A stretch of 64,000 nt of DNA from Hyperoodon ampullatus (Eukaryota > Chordata > Mammalia > Artiodactyla > Ziphiidae). The notes below the pieces were generated by a model that was given only the letters and a program-made list of their open reading frames with translations, did no database searches and had not been told where the DNA came from. Shown here one piece after another: positions 1-12,554 of the stretch (position 1 is the stretch's first letter; each line of letters begins with the position of its first letter). Position numbers and translations under genes: made by a program. Where the stretch lies: NCBI GenBank assembly GCA_949752795.1, contig OX457056.1, forward strand, positions 175,918,428 to 175,982,427, given 5' to 3'.

Positions 1-364
1 CACCTGCTATCCAACATAAATTAAGGAGCCATACTTTAGTGATTCAATTACACCACTGAGTAATTGAAAATATGCAATTACAAGGAGTTGAGGTTCTTAT
101 GAGAAACATAACGTCTGCATTCCAGATTCCCTAGTATTTGATTTATAATTGGAATATTGGCATAATATTCTACATTTGAGAGGAATTGTTCCCTTCTGGA
201 TAGTTGTGGAATCTGAATATTTAGGGCTACAAAGAACCTACGAGCTCATCTTGCTTAACCCCTTGTTTTAGGTATGGGAAATGGAGGCTCAAAGATCAGT
301 CAGCTTATAAAAGGCAAAGAGGGGCCTTCTGACTCCAGTTCAGAAAGTTTAGCATCACGGTCAA
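1..364. other. Unique AT-rich sequence
   Basis: I see no gene, RNA or recognisable repeat here. It is ordinary AT-rich non-coding mammalian sequence. Confidence 0.5.
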
Positions 365-650
365 ACTCACAGTCTCTGGAGTAAGACAAGATTCAACCTT
401 GATGCTATACAAACCAATTAATCTTTCTATGCCTTTGTTGCTTCTTCTTGAATATGGTAACTCCTAGATCAACTAGATACTATTATCTAGTTAAATAAAG
501 ATGCCTTTGCTTCTTCCTCTATTAAATAGAGATGATAACCCCTAAAGCAATTAGCCACAAATAGAGAACAACATCTAGAATTCCTGACAGAATATGTTTT
601 CTGATACACTTAGCATAACGTTAGACATACAGTAAGTACTCAATAAAAAA
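365..650 (+). repeat. MIR SINE, degraded, with internal duplication
   Basis: The end 'cagtaagtactcaataaa' matches the MIR 3' end. The pyrimidine-rich core occurs twice: 'atgcctttgttgcttcttc' near 430 and 'atgcctttgcttcttcctc' near 500. This suggests a local duplication of about 70 bp inside the element. A short inverted repeat, 'aactagata' and 'tatctagtt', lies between the copies near 471-493. The family call is moderate because the element is old. Confidence 0.45.
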
Positions 651-2352
651 CTAGCCACCACCATCACCATCATCATGTCCAGTCCCAGTCACTGTATCAT
701 TTCATAGTCTTTTACTTAAATCCTATTGTTACTTTCAATATCTAACCAACAATTTGGCCAAAACATATTGCAGTTACTGTTCCACATTTAGCCAGAATAT
801 CTTTCCGCTCTATTCCAAAGACCATACACCTTACAGCTTACTTCCCCAATTTGAACAACTGGATCCCCCTTTGTTTTGAGGACAACATGCTAACCAACCA
901 CTAAACCTCCAATGCTCGATTCATTTCTTGGGTTCTACGCTGACGAGGTATGTCTGCATCAGGTGCAACACTTTATCCAATCAGGCTTCCTATGCCAGCT
1001 GTCCCAAGTCAAACACATGCACTGATCTTCCATTTTAGTCCTGTAACTAACAGTTGCATCTTAATATGTAAATATTTAAAAAATCACAAATGATTATTCC
1101 CATCATTGACCTCCATTCTTTCTCTTGACAAAAGAAACCATAGCTTCTTTGAAACCCCAAATAAGCACATGTGATCAAATGCTAATTTAGCAATAAACAG
1201 AAAATTGACTTCAAATCATCTCTCTGTCACTCTAATTGATTAACAGTCACATGAAAATTGATAATATGATTTTCAGCAACAGAGCGCGTGGCACAAGCTT
1301 GTCGGTTCTATTGGCTTTGGATATTTACTTCCTTCCAAATAAAGCTTTTTAAGAGTACATTAGTGAGCCCACTAATAATTTTAAAAAGAAGTCTAATTAC
1401 AATAATGAACTCTGTACAACCAGTTAATGCAATGCTGAAGCTTATAGATCTGAGTCTCTTATTGCAAGAAAAACAAAGTACAAATTCTGTTGAATATAGG
1501 ACAATCATAGTTTTGTTTCACTGGGAGTGAATAAATGACTATGGTCTTCTTTGCTTCTCTAGCATTCTGGCAAAATATACTCACATGATATCTACCTGCC
1601 TTAAAATTGCCCCAACATCCATAATACTTATCTTAACACAAAATGAATTTTAAGCTGCTGACCCTCTAGTGTTCACATGGCTCAGTCAGAAACCATCCTT
1701 AAGAAGTAGAAGACTGAAAAAAATTTAACAGAAAACAAAGCTGCATTGGTCTAGGTTGTGAATATTCCTAAACTGAGTAAATTATTATAGCAGAACTTGA
1801 CTTCAGCTCATGTTAGCAATACAAAAACAGACATTGGAATGATGATAAAGCATGCTAACTTTCAGTGCTCTGAACATTCTCTATCTGCTCCTTTAGTTCT
1901 CTGCTTCTCCCTTCTCTATTCCTGCGACCCCTGAGGCTGACCTTTAGAAATTGTGTCCTTGGGCCTCCTTGCCCTCCACTTCTGACTAGATTGAGTAGAC
2001 CTAAGGTCAGTGGAAAAAGGAGGTGGGTATTTTCCTTACAACTCTCTCCCTGCTGGGCACAGGTTGAAAGGAACCTCGTTCCTCCACCAAAGACTGCACT
2101 GCTGAGATGTACCCTATCCACCAGCTACAGGTCTCTGGGTTCCAAAAAAAGCTCCCTTTCCTGGCATCTTCAGGTCTAGGGGAGGTCTTGGCCTTCCACT
2201 GCTGCTAACCCTGGGGATTCATCATTTGTTGATTTCCTTTAAACCCTTCCCACATCCTTGAAATTAGTCTCTTCATTAAACTCTAATCCCATTTGAATGT
2301 GCCATCTGTTATCTGCCAGAACCCTGTCTGAGTTGTCTACCTTCCATTAACA
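651..2352. other. Unique sequence
   Basis: There is no gene or clear mobile element. A short CAC/CAT trinucleotide run ('ccaccaccatcaccatcatc') lies at about 656-675. The open frames at 1288-1530 and 1855-2179 overlap on opposite strands, lack splice context and resemble no family I recognise. Confidence 0.45.
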
Positions 2353-2556
2353 CAGTGGTCCTCTGCCTGTTGGTGGTTACAAACCCCTTTGAGAGCCTAA
2401 ATGAAAAAGAAAAAATTACAGAGACCTCTCTGTGCCAAAATGCACATAGTCACATGCATGTGACTTTTCTGATATCATTTCAAAGAGGTGACAGACACTT
2501 TGAGTCACATCCATGGATCCCCAAGTATGAACCCCTACTATATTTAAGAAAACAGT
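2353..2556 (+). mobile_element. hAT-type (Charlie-like) MITE, degraded
   Basis: It opens 'cacagtggtcctctgcctg', followed by 'acaaacccctttgagagcct', and ends 'tccccaagtatgaacccct'. This is the layout of non-autonomous hAT elements of the 'cagtggttctcaacc ... aagaacccctg' kind. No transposase is encoded. The assignment rests on terminal and internal motifs and is moderate. Confidence 0.45.
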
Positions 2557-3008
2557 TTTCTAAGAGAATTAGAAGAGAATTATATGGGTACTATGTTGTT
2601 CTTTAAAGAGTCCACAATGGATATCAGATTGTGGAATGTGAAGTTATAAGAAAGCACCCCACTCCTAAAAATATCCAAATAAAGAATAAATATAAAAGAT
2701 ATTGCTCAATAATGCATCTTTAATTTTACTATTTTCCTTGCTTATCACATCATTTAAGTATTTATCACATATACCCTTAGAATGTTTTTCCATCAGCCAA
2801 TGTTTTATTTACTTGTAAAGCTGATTGTTCATCACTTCAAGTGCCATCTGGACTACTGATAAGTAAATGTCTTTAAAAATCTCTGAAAGCGATTTCTGGA
2901 AGTTTTACCGTCTACCAGACCCACTCAGCCTTCCAAAGCCTGATCTCCAAGGATGCTGATATGTATTCAGCTGTTTTTTTATTAACACTGGTGGCTTCAT
3001 AGTATTAA
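2557..3008. other. Unique AT-rich sequence
   Basis: No feature is recognised. Confidence 0.4.
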
Positions 3009-3424
3009 AAATGTATACACCAGGGACTTCCCTGGTGGCGCAGTGGTTAAGAATCCGCCTGCCAATGCAGGGGACACGGGTTCGATCCCTGGTCCGGGAA
3101 GATCCCACATGCCGTGGAGCGACTAAGCCCATGTGCCACAACTACTGAGCCCGTGCTCTAGAGCCCACATGCCACAATTACTGAGCCCACGTGCCACAAC
3201 TACTGAAGCCGGCGCACCTAGAGCCCATGCTCCGCAACAAGAGAAGCCACCGCAATGAGAAGCCCGCGCACTGCAACAAAGAGTAGCCCCTGCTCGCCGC
3301 AACTAGAGAAAGCCCGTGTGCAGCAACGAAGATCCAATGCAGCCAAAAATAAAATAAAATAAAGAAACTAACACAACATTGTAAATAAACCATACTTCAA
3401 AAAAGAAATGAAATGTATACACCA
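3009..3424 (+). mobile_element. CHR SINE joined to an L1 3' end, within one TSD
   Basis: The long-form CHR SINE (tRNA-derived head with A box 'tggcgcagtggttaagaatc' and B box 'gggttcgatccctgg') runs 3023-3363. It is followed without a normal poly(A) by 'gaaactaacacaacattg ... catacttcaaaaaag' (3364-3410). That segment is the cetartiodactyl L1 3' terminus; compare 28587-28625 and 31760-31795 in this window. The composite is bracketed by the target-site duplication 'aaatgtatacacca' at 3009-3022 and 3411-3424, so the two parts most likely entered together. Confidence 0.85.
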
Positions 3425-4534
3425 AGTTACACCAATAGGAAACATGCACGGATTGTGATGAAAAATAAATTCCACTTCAAATAGTCACCCTCTCTGCCTA
3501 TATGCCTTCCCCATGGTCCAGGATGAGCATCTTTCTATAGGAAAATCAAAAAATGAATGCTGAAGTCCAATGCTCCAGAGTGCTTGAATCTCTTAAGGTC
3601 TCTATCAGTGGCTATTAAAATTTAAAGTGCACTGCATAGTCCTTGACTCCAAAAAACACATGCTACTTATATTCCTTAAGCTACTGGCAGCTTAAGTTAT
3701 TCTGTGTGGCTTGGAGGGGAGCAAAAGAACTAATGCAACAGACACTGGATCATATAAATGTCAACTGAAGACCATGGGAACAAAAACTTTAGTTGATGTT
3801 TTCCTTCCAATGGCAGTCATCTTAATGACCCTGTATTTAAAAGTCACCTTTTTTATATAAACCTGTTTAAATACCATGATATAGTGTATATAAACTTGTA
3901 TGAGTCCTATGGGCATATACATTATTCTTTTTTCAGCCCCCAAATAAATTAGCATAAAAGACACAATTGGTGTTCATAATTTTAAAGAATACATGGATAT
4001 TTAGTTGGGTGGAACTGATGTTTTTAAAAAAGAAACTGAAAGGAATAAAACAAATTGTACCAGAATGCATCACTTGTATTAAAGGTGAAATATTGTTTAT
4101 AAAAAAAAGTCTAACAAAAAAAGTCTATCAAAGGATATGTGGATACATAAGCTCTACAGTTCACATACTTGATAGTAGTGGAGCACCTCTTTTTATTATT
4201 CTACATTATTTTCTTTGTTAACCAAGATCGCCTTGACTATTTTGGTGACAATCTTCAACACCAGTCATCAGCAGTACTGAGAGAGTGCCCTTATCCTCAA
4301 ATGGTCTTTTTGTCCTCATGATTTTCTAATCTGCCATGAAGCTACCAATCTTATAGGCAGCTCTCTGGGGTCAGCGAACAGTGATGTCTTCCCTTCATCC
4401 TTTCCCCACACTGATCCTCTCCTACTGAATCAGGAGATGACTTCTGTTTAATCTTAAAAGGAATAAATATGCAACTGGATTTGGAAGTCCAAAGAAGATT
4501 TCTCTCCTTGTCGTCTCCAGCTCACCTAGGGATC
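3425..4534. other. Unique AT-rich sequence
   Basis: No gene or recognisable repeat. Small open frames around 3761-3964 and 3967-4221 are lysine-rich AT-driven frames with no family resemblance. Confidence 0.45.
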
Positions 4535-4900
4535 CTACCCCTGATTCCATCAAATACATTGCTGCCAAATTAATCTTCCTGAAAGCACAGCCTCAATTGT
4601 TCCCCACTGCCCAACCATCCTGTTCAAAACCTTTCAAGGGCTCTCCCTGTCTTTCTGAAAAAGAAATTGTTTGAACTCTATAGCCTGGGATTCAGAACAC
4701 TTAATAATCTGGCACTGGGTTTACCCTGACTTTCCACCTTTCTTCTGTGTTATTGTGGGTTACAAATGAATTACATCACCATTCCCTGGACGTACCATGT
4801 GCTTTATAATCATGCCTTTGCCCATCTCTCCCTTATACCAATACAGATGGCTTTTCCAAGGCAGTTCAAATGTTACCCCATCTATAACACATATGACATC
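4535..4900 (+). mobile_element. L2 LINE 3' fragment
   Basis: The segment follows the L2 3' region in order: 'attaatcttcctgaaagcac', then 'ttcaaaacctttcaagggct', then 'catgcctttgcccatctctc'. It is old and has no open reading frame of its own. The right edge is uncertain. Confidence 0.6.
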
Positions 4901-4959
4901 TTTTCTATACTTTCTGGCCCACTGCTCACCAGCCCAATCCCAGGGATTTATCTGGTAGT

Positions 4960-5070
4960 CGTTAACCTCTCTGTAAACTACCAGACCCAGTTTAGCTATT
5001 TGTAAAATGGGGTTAATAATGCCAAGTAATTTTGAGGACTAACTATGTAGAATACTTAAAGCACAGTTAT
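4960..5070 (+). repeat. MIR SINE 3' part
   Basis: It contains 'gttaacctctctgtaaac', 'gtttagctatttgtaaaatg' and 'gaggactaactatgtagaat', which match the MIR core and 3' region in order. Confidence 0.6.
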
Positions 5071-6374
5071 GGTTTTTGTGGTGGTGGCCATGGTTATTGC
5101 TTCTGTCTTCAAACAGTTACTATACAGTAAGGAATTGGAAAACTGAATGTGATTTTGTTGATTTTTGTATCTTCCACTGCCCCTGCCACAGTATAAATAA
5201 CTTAGGAAGAAACAGAGGAAGGACATATGAAAGAAACTACATGCCCTCAATTTGGGGGCACAGAAAGAACCAACAGTTTCAGATTCTGAGTAGATTGTCT
5301 ATGTAGATCAGTTTGGCCTGGAAATGCCATATGTGTACACTGGCTTTCACTTAACAAAGTGTTAAGTTGGGTCACTGCACTATCACTAATTGAATTCTAA
5401 GAGATGTCAACCATGACTCCTAGGCTGGGGCTCTTTTGTTGTCAAGATGGCAGTTGAGTGTAACAAGGATTCCTGCTGCTCTTACCAAAAGAACTGAGTC
5501 TGTCTTTGAGTCAGGCCATTTCTTCCTTTTCAGCTTTCCTGAGCTCTCACTTACAGAGAAAGCAAATTAGATGCCGCTTTGTCATCTTGGTCTGCAGTTT
5601 CGCACAAAGCCTTCCTCTTTTAAAAGACCTTGAGGGTCAGATTCTAATCTGAGTTGTACTGTGATGAGTCTCTTAAAAGAACCACTCTGATGCCTGCAAG
5701 CACAGCAGAAAGTATTAGGAAATACAACCTCATTAGTCAAAATCATGGCCACCTCCCAGACACCTGACGTAGAAGCAGGGCGGTCATGTTGGATTTCTTT
5801 TAGTAAGAAATACGACTGAGCACAAACAGGTTTCATCTTGTCAAAAGACTGCTTCTTTAATCCAGAGCTTGGAGTGGAAAATATGAGCTGAGGCATATTC
5901 AATGGCTCTGAGACATTTTAGGCATCGTACACACTCAGTTTGCAGCACCTCTGAGCCAGGAGTGCACTGGGTGCATCTCAAAGTGACACACGGTGACATA
6001 GAGTTCCACCAGAGCACGGAGCACTGAGTTAATTGGCAAGGCTGGTCACTAGAAAGCACACTTCACTCTGCAGAAGCCGGAGGCCACTTGAGAAGCACCC
6101 AAAGAAACATTTTAAGTGGGCAAGAGTCACAAAACTGCATACAGCTCACATGACAACCAAGAACTCCTCCTTATTTGTACTCTTTGTGCTCTTGGAAGGG
6201 AAAAGGTAAGCCCTTTCCATACAGGCAAGTATTTTAAGTCTACTGAGCACAGAAGTTCTCAGGGGAACTACCCACAGCTTGAAGGGTCACTGCTTCCTAA
6301 TTTCCCTGGGTGGTACCTAATGACTCAGCAAGAGTCTACATCTTAATTCTTGCATGGAAGGGATCACCCTAGTT
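5071..6374. other. Unique sequence
   Basis: No gene or clear repeat. The 106-codon minus frame at 5582-5902 overlaps another minus frame and shows no domain, start context or splice sites. Confidence 0.4.
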
Positions 6375-6500
6375 CCAGGAATGAGTACTGAAGCCAGAGG
6401 ACCTCAATACTACTCACTAGTCATGTGAACTCAGGCAATTTTCTTAACTCACTAAGCCTTAGTTTCTTCTCCTCTACAGAAGAAATTATGTTTTATGAGA
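6375..6500 (+). repeat. MIR SINE fragment
   Basis: 'actagtcatgtgaactcagg', then 'tcttaactcactaagcctta' and 'gtttcttctcctctacagaa' follow the MIR central order. Confidence 0.55.
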
Positions 6501-6637
6501 ATGAGAATATGTATACAAATTATGTTGTAATATAAAAATATTTTTAAATTAAGCATTAATTTTAATGCTGAGCAAAGACAGACCATCCCTCTGTCAAAAT
6601 ATCTCTGTGTTTGGTGCCCTTAGATCCCACACTCTGC

Positions 6638-6780
6638 ATTAGTCCCCTAGGGCTCTTATAACCAAGTGTTACAAACTGGGTGACTTAAGACAATAGTTAT
6701 TCTATCATAGTTATGGAGGCTAGAAGTCCAAAATCAAGGTGTCAACAGGGCCATGCCCTCTGTTACGGCTCTAGGAGAGT
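6638..6780 (+). repeat. Old interspersed repeat fragment, family not assigned
   Basis: 'attagtcccctagggctctt', 'acaaactgggtgacttaaga' and 'ggaggctagaagtccaaaat' are the start of a very common old mammalian interspersed repeat. I recognise the pattern but cannot name the family with confidence. Confidence 0.4.
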
Positions 6781-6784
6781 AATT

Positions 6785-7380
<596 letters not shown>

Positions 7381-7589
7381 TCCTGTGCTGGCCCTACAAT
7401 TTCACTTATGCATGTCAGAATATATGCCCCAATATTGGTTTCAAAACCAGGCTCACTAAAATATAAGCATCAGAAGAAAAGACAATGGGGTGGTTTGTTC
7501 TTCAAAACCTTCATTTCCCTTCACAAATTTCTTCTCCCCCTATGTTTCTTCTCTCAGTGAATCAAAGTTGGGGGTTCTTAATCCTTCTA

Positions 7590-7874
7590 TATCAATTCCT
7601 GTCTTCTTCACTCCCATCCACTAATCTGTAACCCTGTCCATTCAAACTCTCCCACATTTCTCAAATCAGCCTCCTCTTCCCCAGCCCCACACCACTCATT
7701 TGGTTGAGGACTCATTATGTCTCAAATTATTCACTTTGTTAACTTGAATTTTGGGCCTCACCAATACTCCTACCAGATTGAGCTTTCTAAAACGCAAACG
7801 TCATCATTCACTGGCTTCAATTACCTTAGTGACTATCTACTGCCTTCAGGATTAAATCCAAGATTCTTAGCATG
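7590..7874 (+). mobile_element. L2 LINE 3' fragment, left half
   Basis: 'gagctttctaaaacgcaaac', 'tgactatctactgccttcag' and 'aagattcttagcatgccat' match the L2 3' region. The same element resumes near 8342 with 'ttctggcccctacctacctc', so it is split by the insert at 7875-8341. Confidence 0.6.
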
Positions 7875-8341
7875 CCATGTGTGGCAGATACTGCTGGCTA
7901 TGTGTTCATCAAAACTCATTTCCTCTTCTCCTGGGCATACAGCTGGAGTACATTGCCTAGCCATCCTTGCAGTTAGTTGTGACCATGTCAGTGGGTTTCT
8001 AGCCAATAGAACATGAAAGAAAATGACACGTGCTATACCCAACCTGGTCCATAAAAATCTCCCGTGCCATCCTCCATGCTCTCTCTTCCTCAGTTGGCTA
8101 CTAGGTGCAGAGAGTCCACTACAGGGCTTTGGGGCCTTAGGAAACAGTAGAGCCATAAGATGGAAGAAATCTGGGCTCCTGGAATAATACTGAAAGCTAC
8201 CTGCTACATGAATGAGATATTCATTTCTATCGTATTAAGATCTCACGATCCCATTGTATTAAAATATTCATTTCTATTGTATTGTATTGCTGAGTTGTGA
8301 CAGTTGTTTATTACAGCCATGTGCCAACTCTGACCAATATA
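7875..8341 (+). mobile_element. LTR-like old repeat inserted in L2
   Basis: It begins 'tgtgtggcagatactgctgg', contains 'ctagccaatagaacatgaaa' and 'ccataaaaatctcccgtgcc', and ends 'ttacagccatgtgcc...'. A relative without this first part lies at 58236-58611. The layout resembles ERVL/MaLR-class LTRs, but the family name is uncertain. It has no coding capacity. Confidence 0.4.
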
Positions 8342-8490
8342 CCATTTGAGGCTCTCAGTTTTCTGGCCCCTACCTACCTCTCCCATCTCATCATTGATTC
8401 ATTACTCCTTTCCATCCTATACCATCTTTCTGCCTCAGTGAACTATTATGGTCCTCCAAACTCATTACTTCCCTCTTGACTTTGGTTTCA
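8342..8490 (+). mobile_element. L2 LINE 3' fragment, right half
   Basis: 'gaggctctcagttttctggc' and 'ctacctacctctcccatctc' continue the L2 interrupted at 7874. Confidence 0.5.
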
Positions 8491-8534
8491 TTAGAGTAAT
8501 GCTCTCTCTACTTAGAAGGACCCTATAAGATAGA

Positions 8535-8690
8535 CTATTCTTTATCTTCATTTTACATATAAGGAAACTTAAGGCTTAGAGAGGTTAATAAGTTCCTTGC
8601 CAGATTGTCAGCTAGTATGTAACTGAGTCAAGATTTGAACCTAATCAGATGGATACGGAACCCTTGCACTTAACCACTAGTTCATGAATC
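8535..8690 (-). repeat. MIR SINE
   Basis: The antisense MIR order is clear: 'cattttacatataaggaaac', 'agagaggttaataagttcc', 'gatttgaacctaatcag' and 'ttgcacttaaccac'. Confidence 0.7.
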
Positions 8691-9914
8691 AATAAGTGTT
8701 TTGGAATGAGTCCTTCTCAGCCAACAGCAGAAAAGTACTCAAGGTCTAGCTATTGCCAGGCCTATCCCAGCCCACTTGAAAGGCTCAGACACCATTCAGA
8801 GATTCTGTTCATGAACACACATAGAGAAGCTATATAATCTCCCATGCTTAATGTCACTCTTAATCTTAAAGAGCAGAATGTTAATAATATCATTCCTTGA
8901 AGGTAACATAAACACTTAAAATGTTTTCTTTCTAACTCTTCTGCCTTTACACTTCACTTCCTGCCTTTTCTGGTTCAGTGTCATTGAACTTAGTTGGTAA
9001 ACGGGCAAATATATATCTCCAGACCATACTAAGCATGTCTTTTGATGTGCTCAAGTTCCAAAATGAATGTCACTCATGTTATAACCTCTCAGGTGCTCAG
9101 AAGGATTAGCAATTTCCCTTTTCCTTTGCTGATTTTTTCTCTAGGCTATCTATGCTATATTATTTCCATCTTTTTTTGTACAGTAAGTCATGCCCTCCAA
9201 TCCATTTATCATTCTCGTCATCCTTGCTTGCAGTATTCCTTTTTCATCTTTTTTGAAAGAAAAATGGTGCCCTAATAAACACACATTTATACAAACACAC
9301 ACTACAAAATCTCAGGCATTCCAGAACCAGTCTTTCCATCAGAATCCTCTCTTGACAACAGTTGTAATTTTTGGCCTGCCTCTTCCTCCCCTCTGCTCTT
9401 TGGTCAACACTTCACTTTTTTATCCAGATCTGTCCTTCTCATTTTTGACCAAGTATCTTCAACAGTCACAAGTGGCTCTCTGATCTGTTATAATTTATAT
9501 AAGTAAACACATTTTGTGGTTCTTTTTTTTCTTAACTCAAGTATTCCAAAGAGTGATGAACGTCAGGAACTGTAAATGGACCCTTGCAGCACTCTGTGAA
9601 AATCAGACTTCAGACAGGATTCAAGCCAGTCTTTCCAATACTGATGAAAGGCATCTCATCCCAAATGGTGCTTCGGAGAATATTGTCTACACCCAACCTG
9701 AGCCTAGAGAATTTATGAAGGAGAGAAATTTTTGCATTGCTATTCTCATGCCTTTCTATAACTTCCTCCAAGCTGCCCACAGATCTTATTTTCCGCCCAA
9801 TCATCCAGTGCTCATACTCTAATCTTAGACACCAACCTCTTTCAACCTATCAGTCAATTGATTTGATAAATTAATGCTAACTAATGGAAATTAAGGAAAA
9901 ATCTTCCTCTCTTT
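8691..9914. other. Unique sequence
   Basis: No gene or clear repeat. The 102-codon plus frame at 9514-9822 has no recognisable domain or splice context, and an antisense frame covers it. Confidence 0.4.
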
Positions 9915-9990
9915 AGGCAACATATGACCTCTCTGAACCTCAGTTTCTTTGTGTGTAAAATGGAGATGATATTCTGCTTTCTGTATTTCC
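9915..9990 (+). repeat. MIR SINE fragment
   Basis: 'acctctctgaacctcagttt' and 'gtgtaaaatggagatgatat' match the MIR core. Confidence 0.6.
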
Positions 9991-11390
9991 ACATGTAGGG
10001 AACTCTCAATTATTCATATGCTTGTTATAGGGACAACACATTAATTTTCAGTCTCTTCCCTTAACCCTCCCACTCCCAAGAAAAATTCTAGTATCAGTAT
10101 GTTCTCCTCCTATGAGGCCTTAATATATACATTAGGATAATCAGGGAAGGGGAGAACATGAGACCGTCCAAAGATAGGATTTACTCTAAAAAAGAGCAAA
10201 ACTAATAGTCTCAGGAATAGGGTGGAGGAATAAGTCAGTAGCTTCCTGGTATGGATTTGGGGGAATTCTGGGGGAGAATGGAGAGGCATGAGTATTGAGG
10301 GGAATGGTTATTGTCTATCTGAAAGACAAGATGGGAACAGAGGAAAGAAGTGGTGGGTGTTATAAATGTCCTACTTCCGGAGCGTTTGTTGGAGAGAGAC
10401 AATGAAAACTTAAATCAATGTCAATGACTATTTTCCTTTGACTTGATCCTTGCCAAGACTGTGCTATGAGAGGTTTTGGCTTTATAAAGGTTCTGTGTAT
10501 ATAGATTATTCACTTTTCCATTATCCAAGACCATGGTTGGTTCCACCTTCCCAAATCCAGAATGGCCCACTTTAACCTTTGTGTGCCCTTTTGAGACACT
10601 GGTTCCTAACCTTAGTCATCCTTAGTCAATGTCTACCAAGGGGTTTCGGAATGACAGTAGCAAATATAATTAGAAGTTTTGTTCTCCTCCTGTGAAGGGG
10701 ACAAGCACAGAAGCACTTCAAAGCCAAACCAACAGTTTAAGGATTATCCAGAAATGTGATTTATCTGAATTCTCCTCCATTAGTGTGTTTAATCAAGGAC
10801 TGACTGTGTGGAGAACTGCATATTTCCATAGTTTCTAATGTTCACTCTGATTTTTCTGAAGATTGTTTTTCATAAATTACTCCCTTGTTAGCTCTTTAAG
10901 AACCCTTGGAATAGATAATATGATCTTACTGATTTATATGGTATAGTTTAGCGACTAGAATATTCTTTTATTTAGCCTCTTATGTAGCTTTCTGACTCTC
11001 CCACCAAAATCTCCTTGACTGCCGCATCTAAGCTTCTCCTCTGTATAATTTAGTTAAACGCGGAGGCCAAGTAGTTGCTAACTAATTCCTCACATTGCAG
11101 TTCTCTAGTTATCTAGCTTTCCTCTTCACATAAAGTGGCCTGTCTGGCCTCCCATTCTCCTTCATTTTCTAATTCCATTGCTTAGGAGAAATATTTTGGT
11201 TGTAGTTGTCCTTGGCATTGTGGAATCAATTACAGCAAAACACAAATAGTCCGAGGCAAGTCTGATCCTTAAACACTCATTGACAACTAGCTTATTTCAA
11301 AAGCGATTTTAACAGCCTTTTTGCTGAATCCAATAGACATTTTATTTAGAACATAGTCTATTCTTCGAACCTCATTCATTCAAATATTTT
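9991..11390. other. Unique sequence
   Basis: No gene or clear interspersed repeat was recognised in this 1.4-kb stretch. Confidence 0.4.
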
Positions 11391-11470
11391 ATGGAATTCC
11401 AGGCAGTGTACTAAGAATAGGGAATATGATAAAAGATATGGTTCCTTTCTTTGGAAAGGAGTTTCAAAGG
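11391..11470 (+). repeat. L2-like fragment
   Basis: 'ttccaggcagtgtactaaga' followed by 'gaatatgataaaag' resembles the L2 3' block 'ccaggcactgttctagg...gatac'. It is short and weak. Confidence 0.3.
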
Positions 11471-11534
11471 AAATATCTTCATATTTGAGAAAAGATGAAA
11501 CACATTCTTTTAAAGGCTACATTCTATCATAAGT

Positions 11535-11775
11535 GATATCAATAGTAATGACAGCTATTTACTGTGCACTTTATGTGGGCTCTCTCTGTGCTAAGGGTTT
11601 TATCTTCATTCTCTTTTTTGATTCTCACCATACCCTATGAGTTAAGTGCTCTTGTTACCACCTATTTTACAGATAAGAAAATAGAGGATCAAAAGAAATT
11701 AAGACACTAGATCAAATTATACAGCTTACCAGTGGCAGAGCTATAATTCATATCTACAGTGTCTGCCTTCTTAAG
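11535..11775 (-). repeat. MIR SINE, near full length
   Basis: Antisense order: 'ctatttactgtgcactttat', 'ctctctgtgctaagggtttt', 'ctattttacagataagaaaa', 'agcttaccagtggcagagct'. Confidence 0.7.
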
Positions 11776-12515
11776 TTCTAAAAACGTAGCATGAGCATGA
11801 GTGTGTCTGGCATGTAGTAGGCACCCATTCGATGTTTGGTTAATTGTTAGTAAGAAGAGGGTCCTGGAGGACAACGGTGTGGCTTAAATAGCAAATTTGA
11901 GTCAAGGAGCAAAGGAAGCAAGTGGATATGCAGGCTGAGGAAGTGGCCTTGGCTGCCTCTTGGAGGCCAGGTTGTAGAGTGAGCTCTGAAACCTGCAGAG
12001 AGGGGGAAGGCACTGAAGACTTCTGAGCAGGGAAGAAACCTGGCAAATGTGTCAACCAGGGACAGCTGTTCTCAGTGGTGATGTGCACAGAGGATTGAAA
12101 ATTGGAGGCCTCAAGACTCATTAGGAGAAAATAATAATAGTCTATGGGTGGGATAATAACGAACTGAACTAAGAGAATGGGTATCACAGAAAAACAATGG
12201 GCAAAATTTGGATATGGGATTTTGTTGTAGGGTGTAAACAATGATTCTGAGGTTTTGAAGCTAGTAACTGTTGCTTTCATGGAAAATCATTTAGTCAGGA
12301 ATAGGTGTCAGTTTGGGCTTGACAAAACAGTGGGTACAGAGTAGGCACTCAGACGTTCTTAAAATGAACAAAAGGATGAATGAACAGATGAGTAAATGAA
12401 TGAGTGAATGAAGTGTTCTTGAGAAGCTGAGTTTGAGGAAATGACAGAGCCTCCCAAGTAGAGTCAGATCCCAAAGAATTGTCCCTGGAAGCAATGTACA
12501 TTCCCTGCGCTCTTT

Positions 12516-12517
<2 letters not shown>
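11776..12517. other. Unique or unassigned sequence
   Basis: A MIR-like 3' tail ('gcatgtagtaggcacccatt') lies near 11810. The rest (11840-12500) is purine-rich and may be an old repeat I cannot name. The 146-codon minus frame at 11840-12280 shows no family resemblance. Confidence 0.35.

Positions 12518-12549
<32 letters not shown>
12518..12549. repeat. T32 homopolymer
   Basis: An uninterrupted run of 32 T. It could be the tail of a decayed minus-strand retrocopy, but no recognisable element body or target-site duplication is attached. Confidence 0.9.

Positions 12550-12554
<5 letters not shown>

Noticed and set aside
3035..3085. tRNA-like A and B boxes (also in the eight other SINEs)
   Set aside because: They belong to the tRNA-derived head of CHR SINEs. 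No cloverleaf or anticodon stem is preserved, so no tRNA gene is called.
12518..12549. T32 run as the tail of a retrocopy
   Set aside because: No recognisable retrotransposon body or flanking duplication could be found, so only the homopolymer is annotated.
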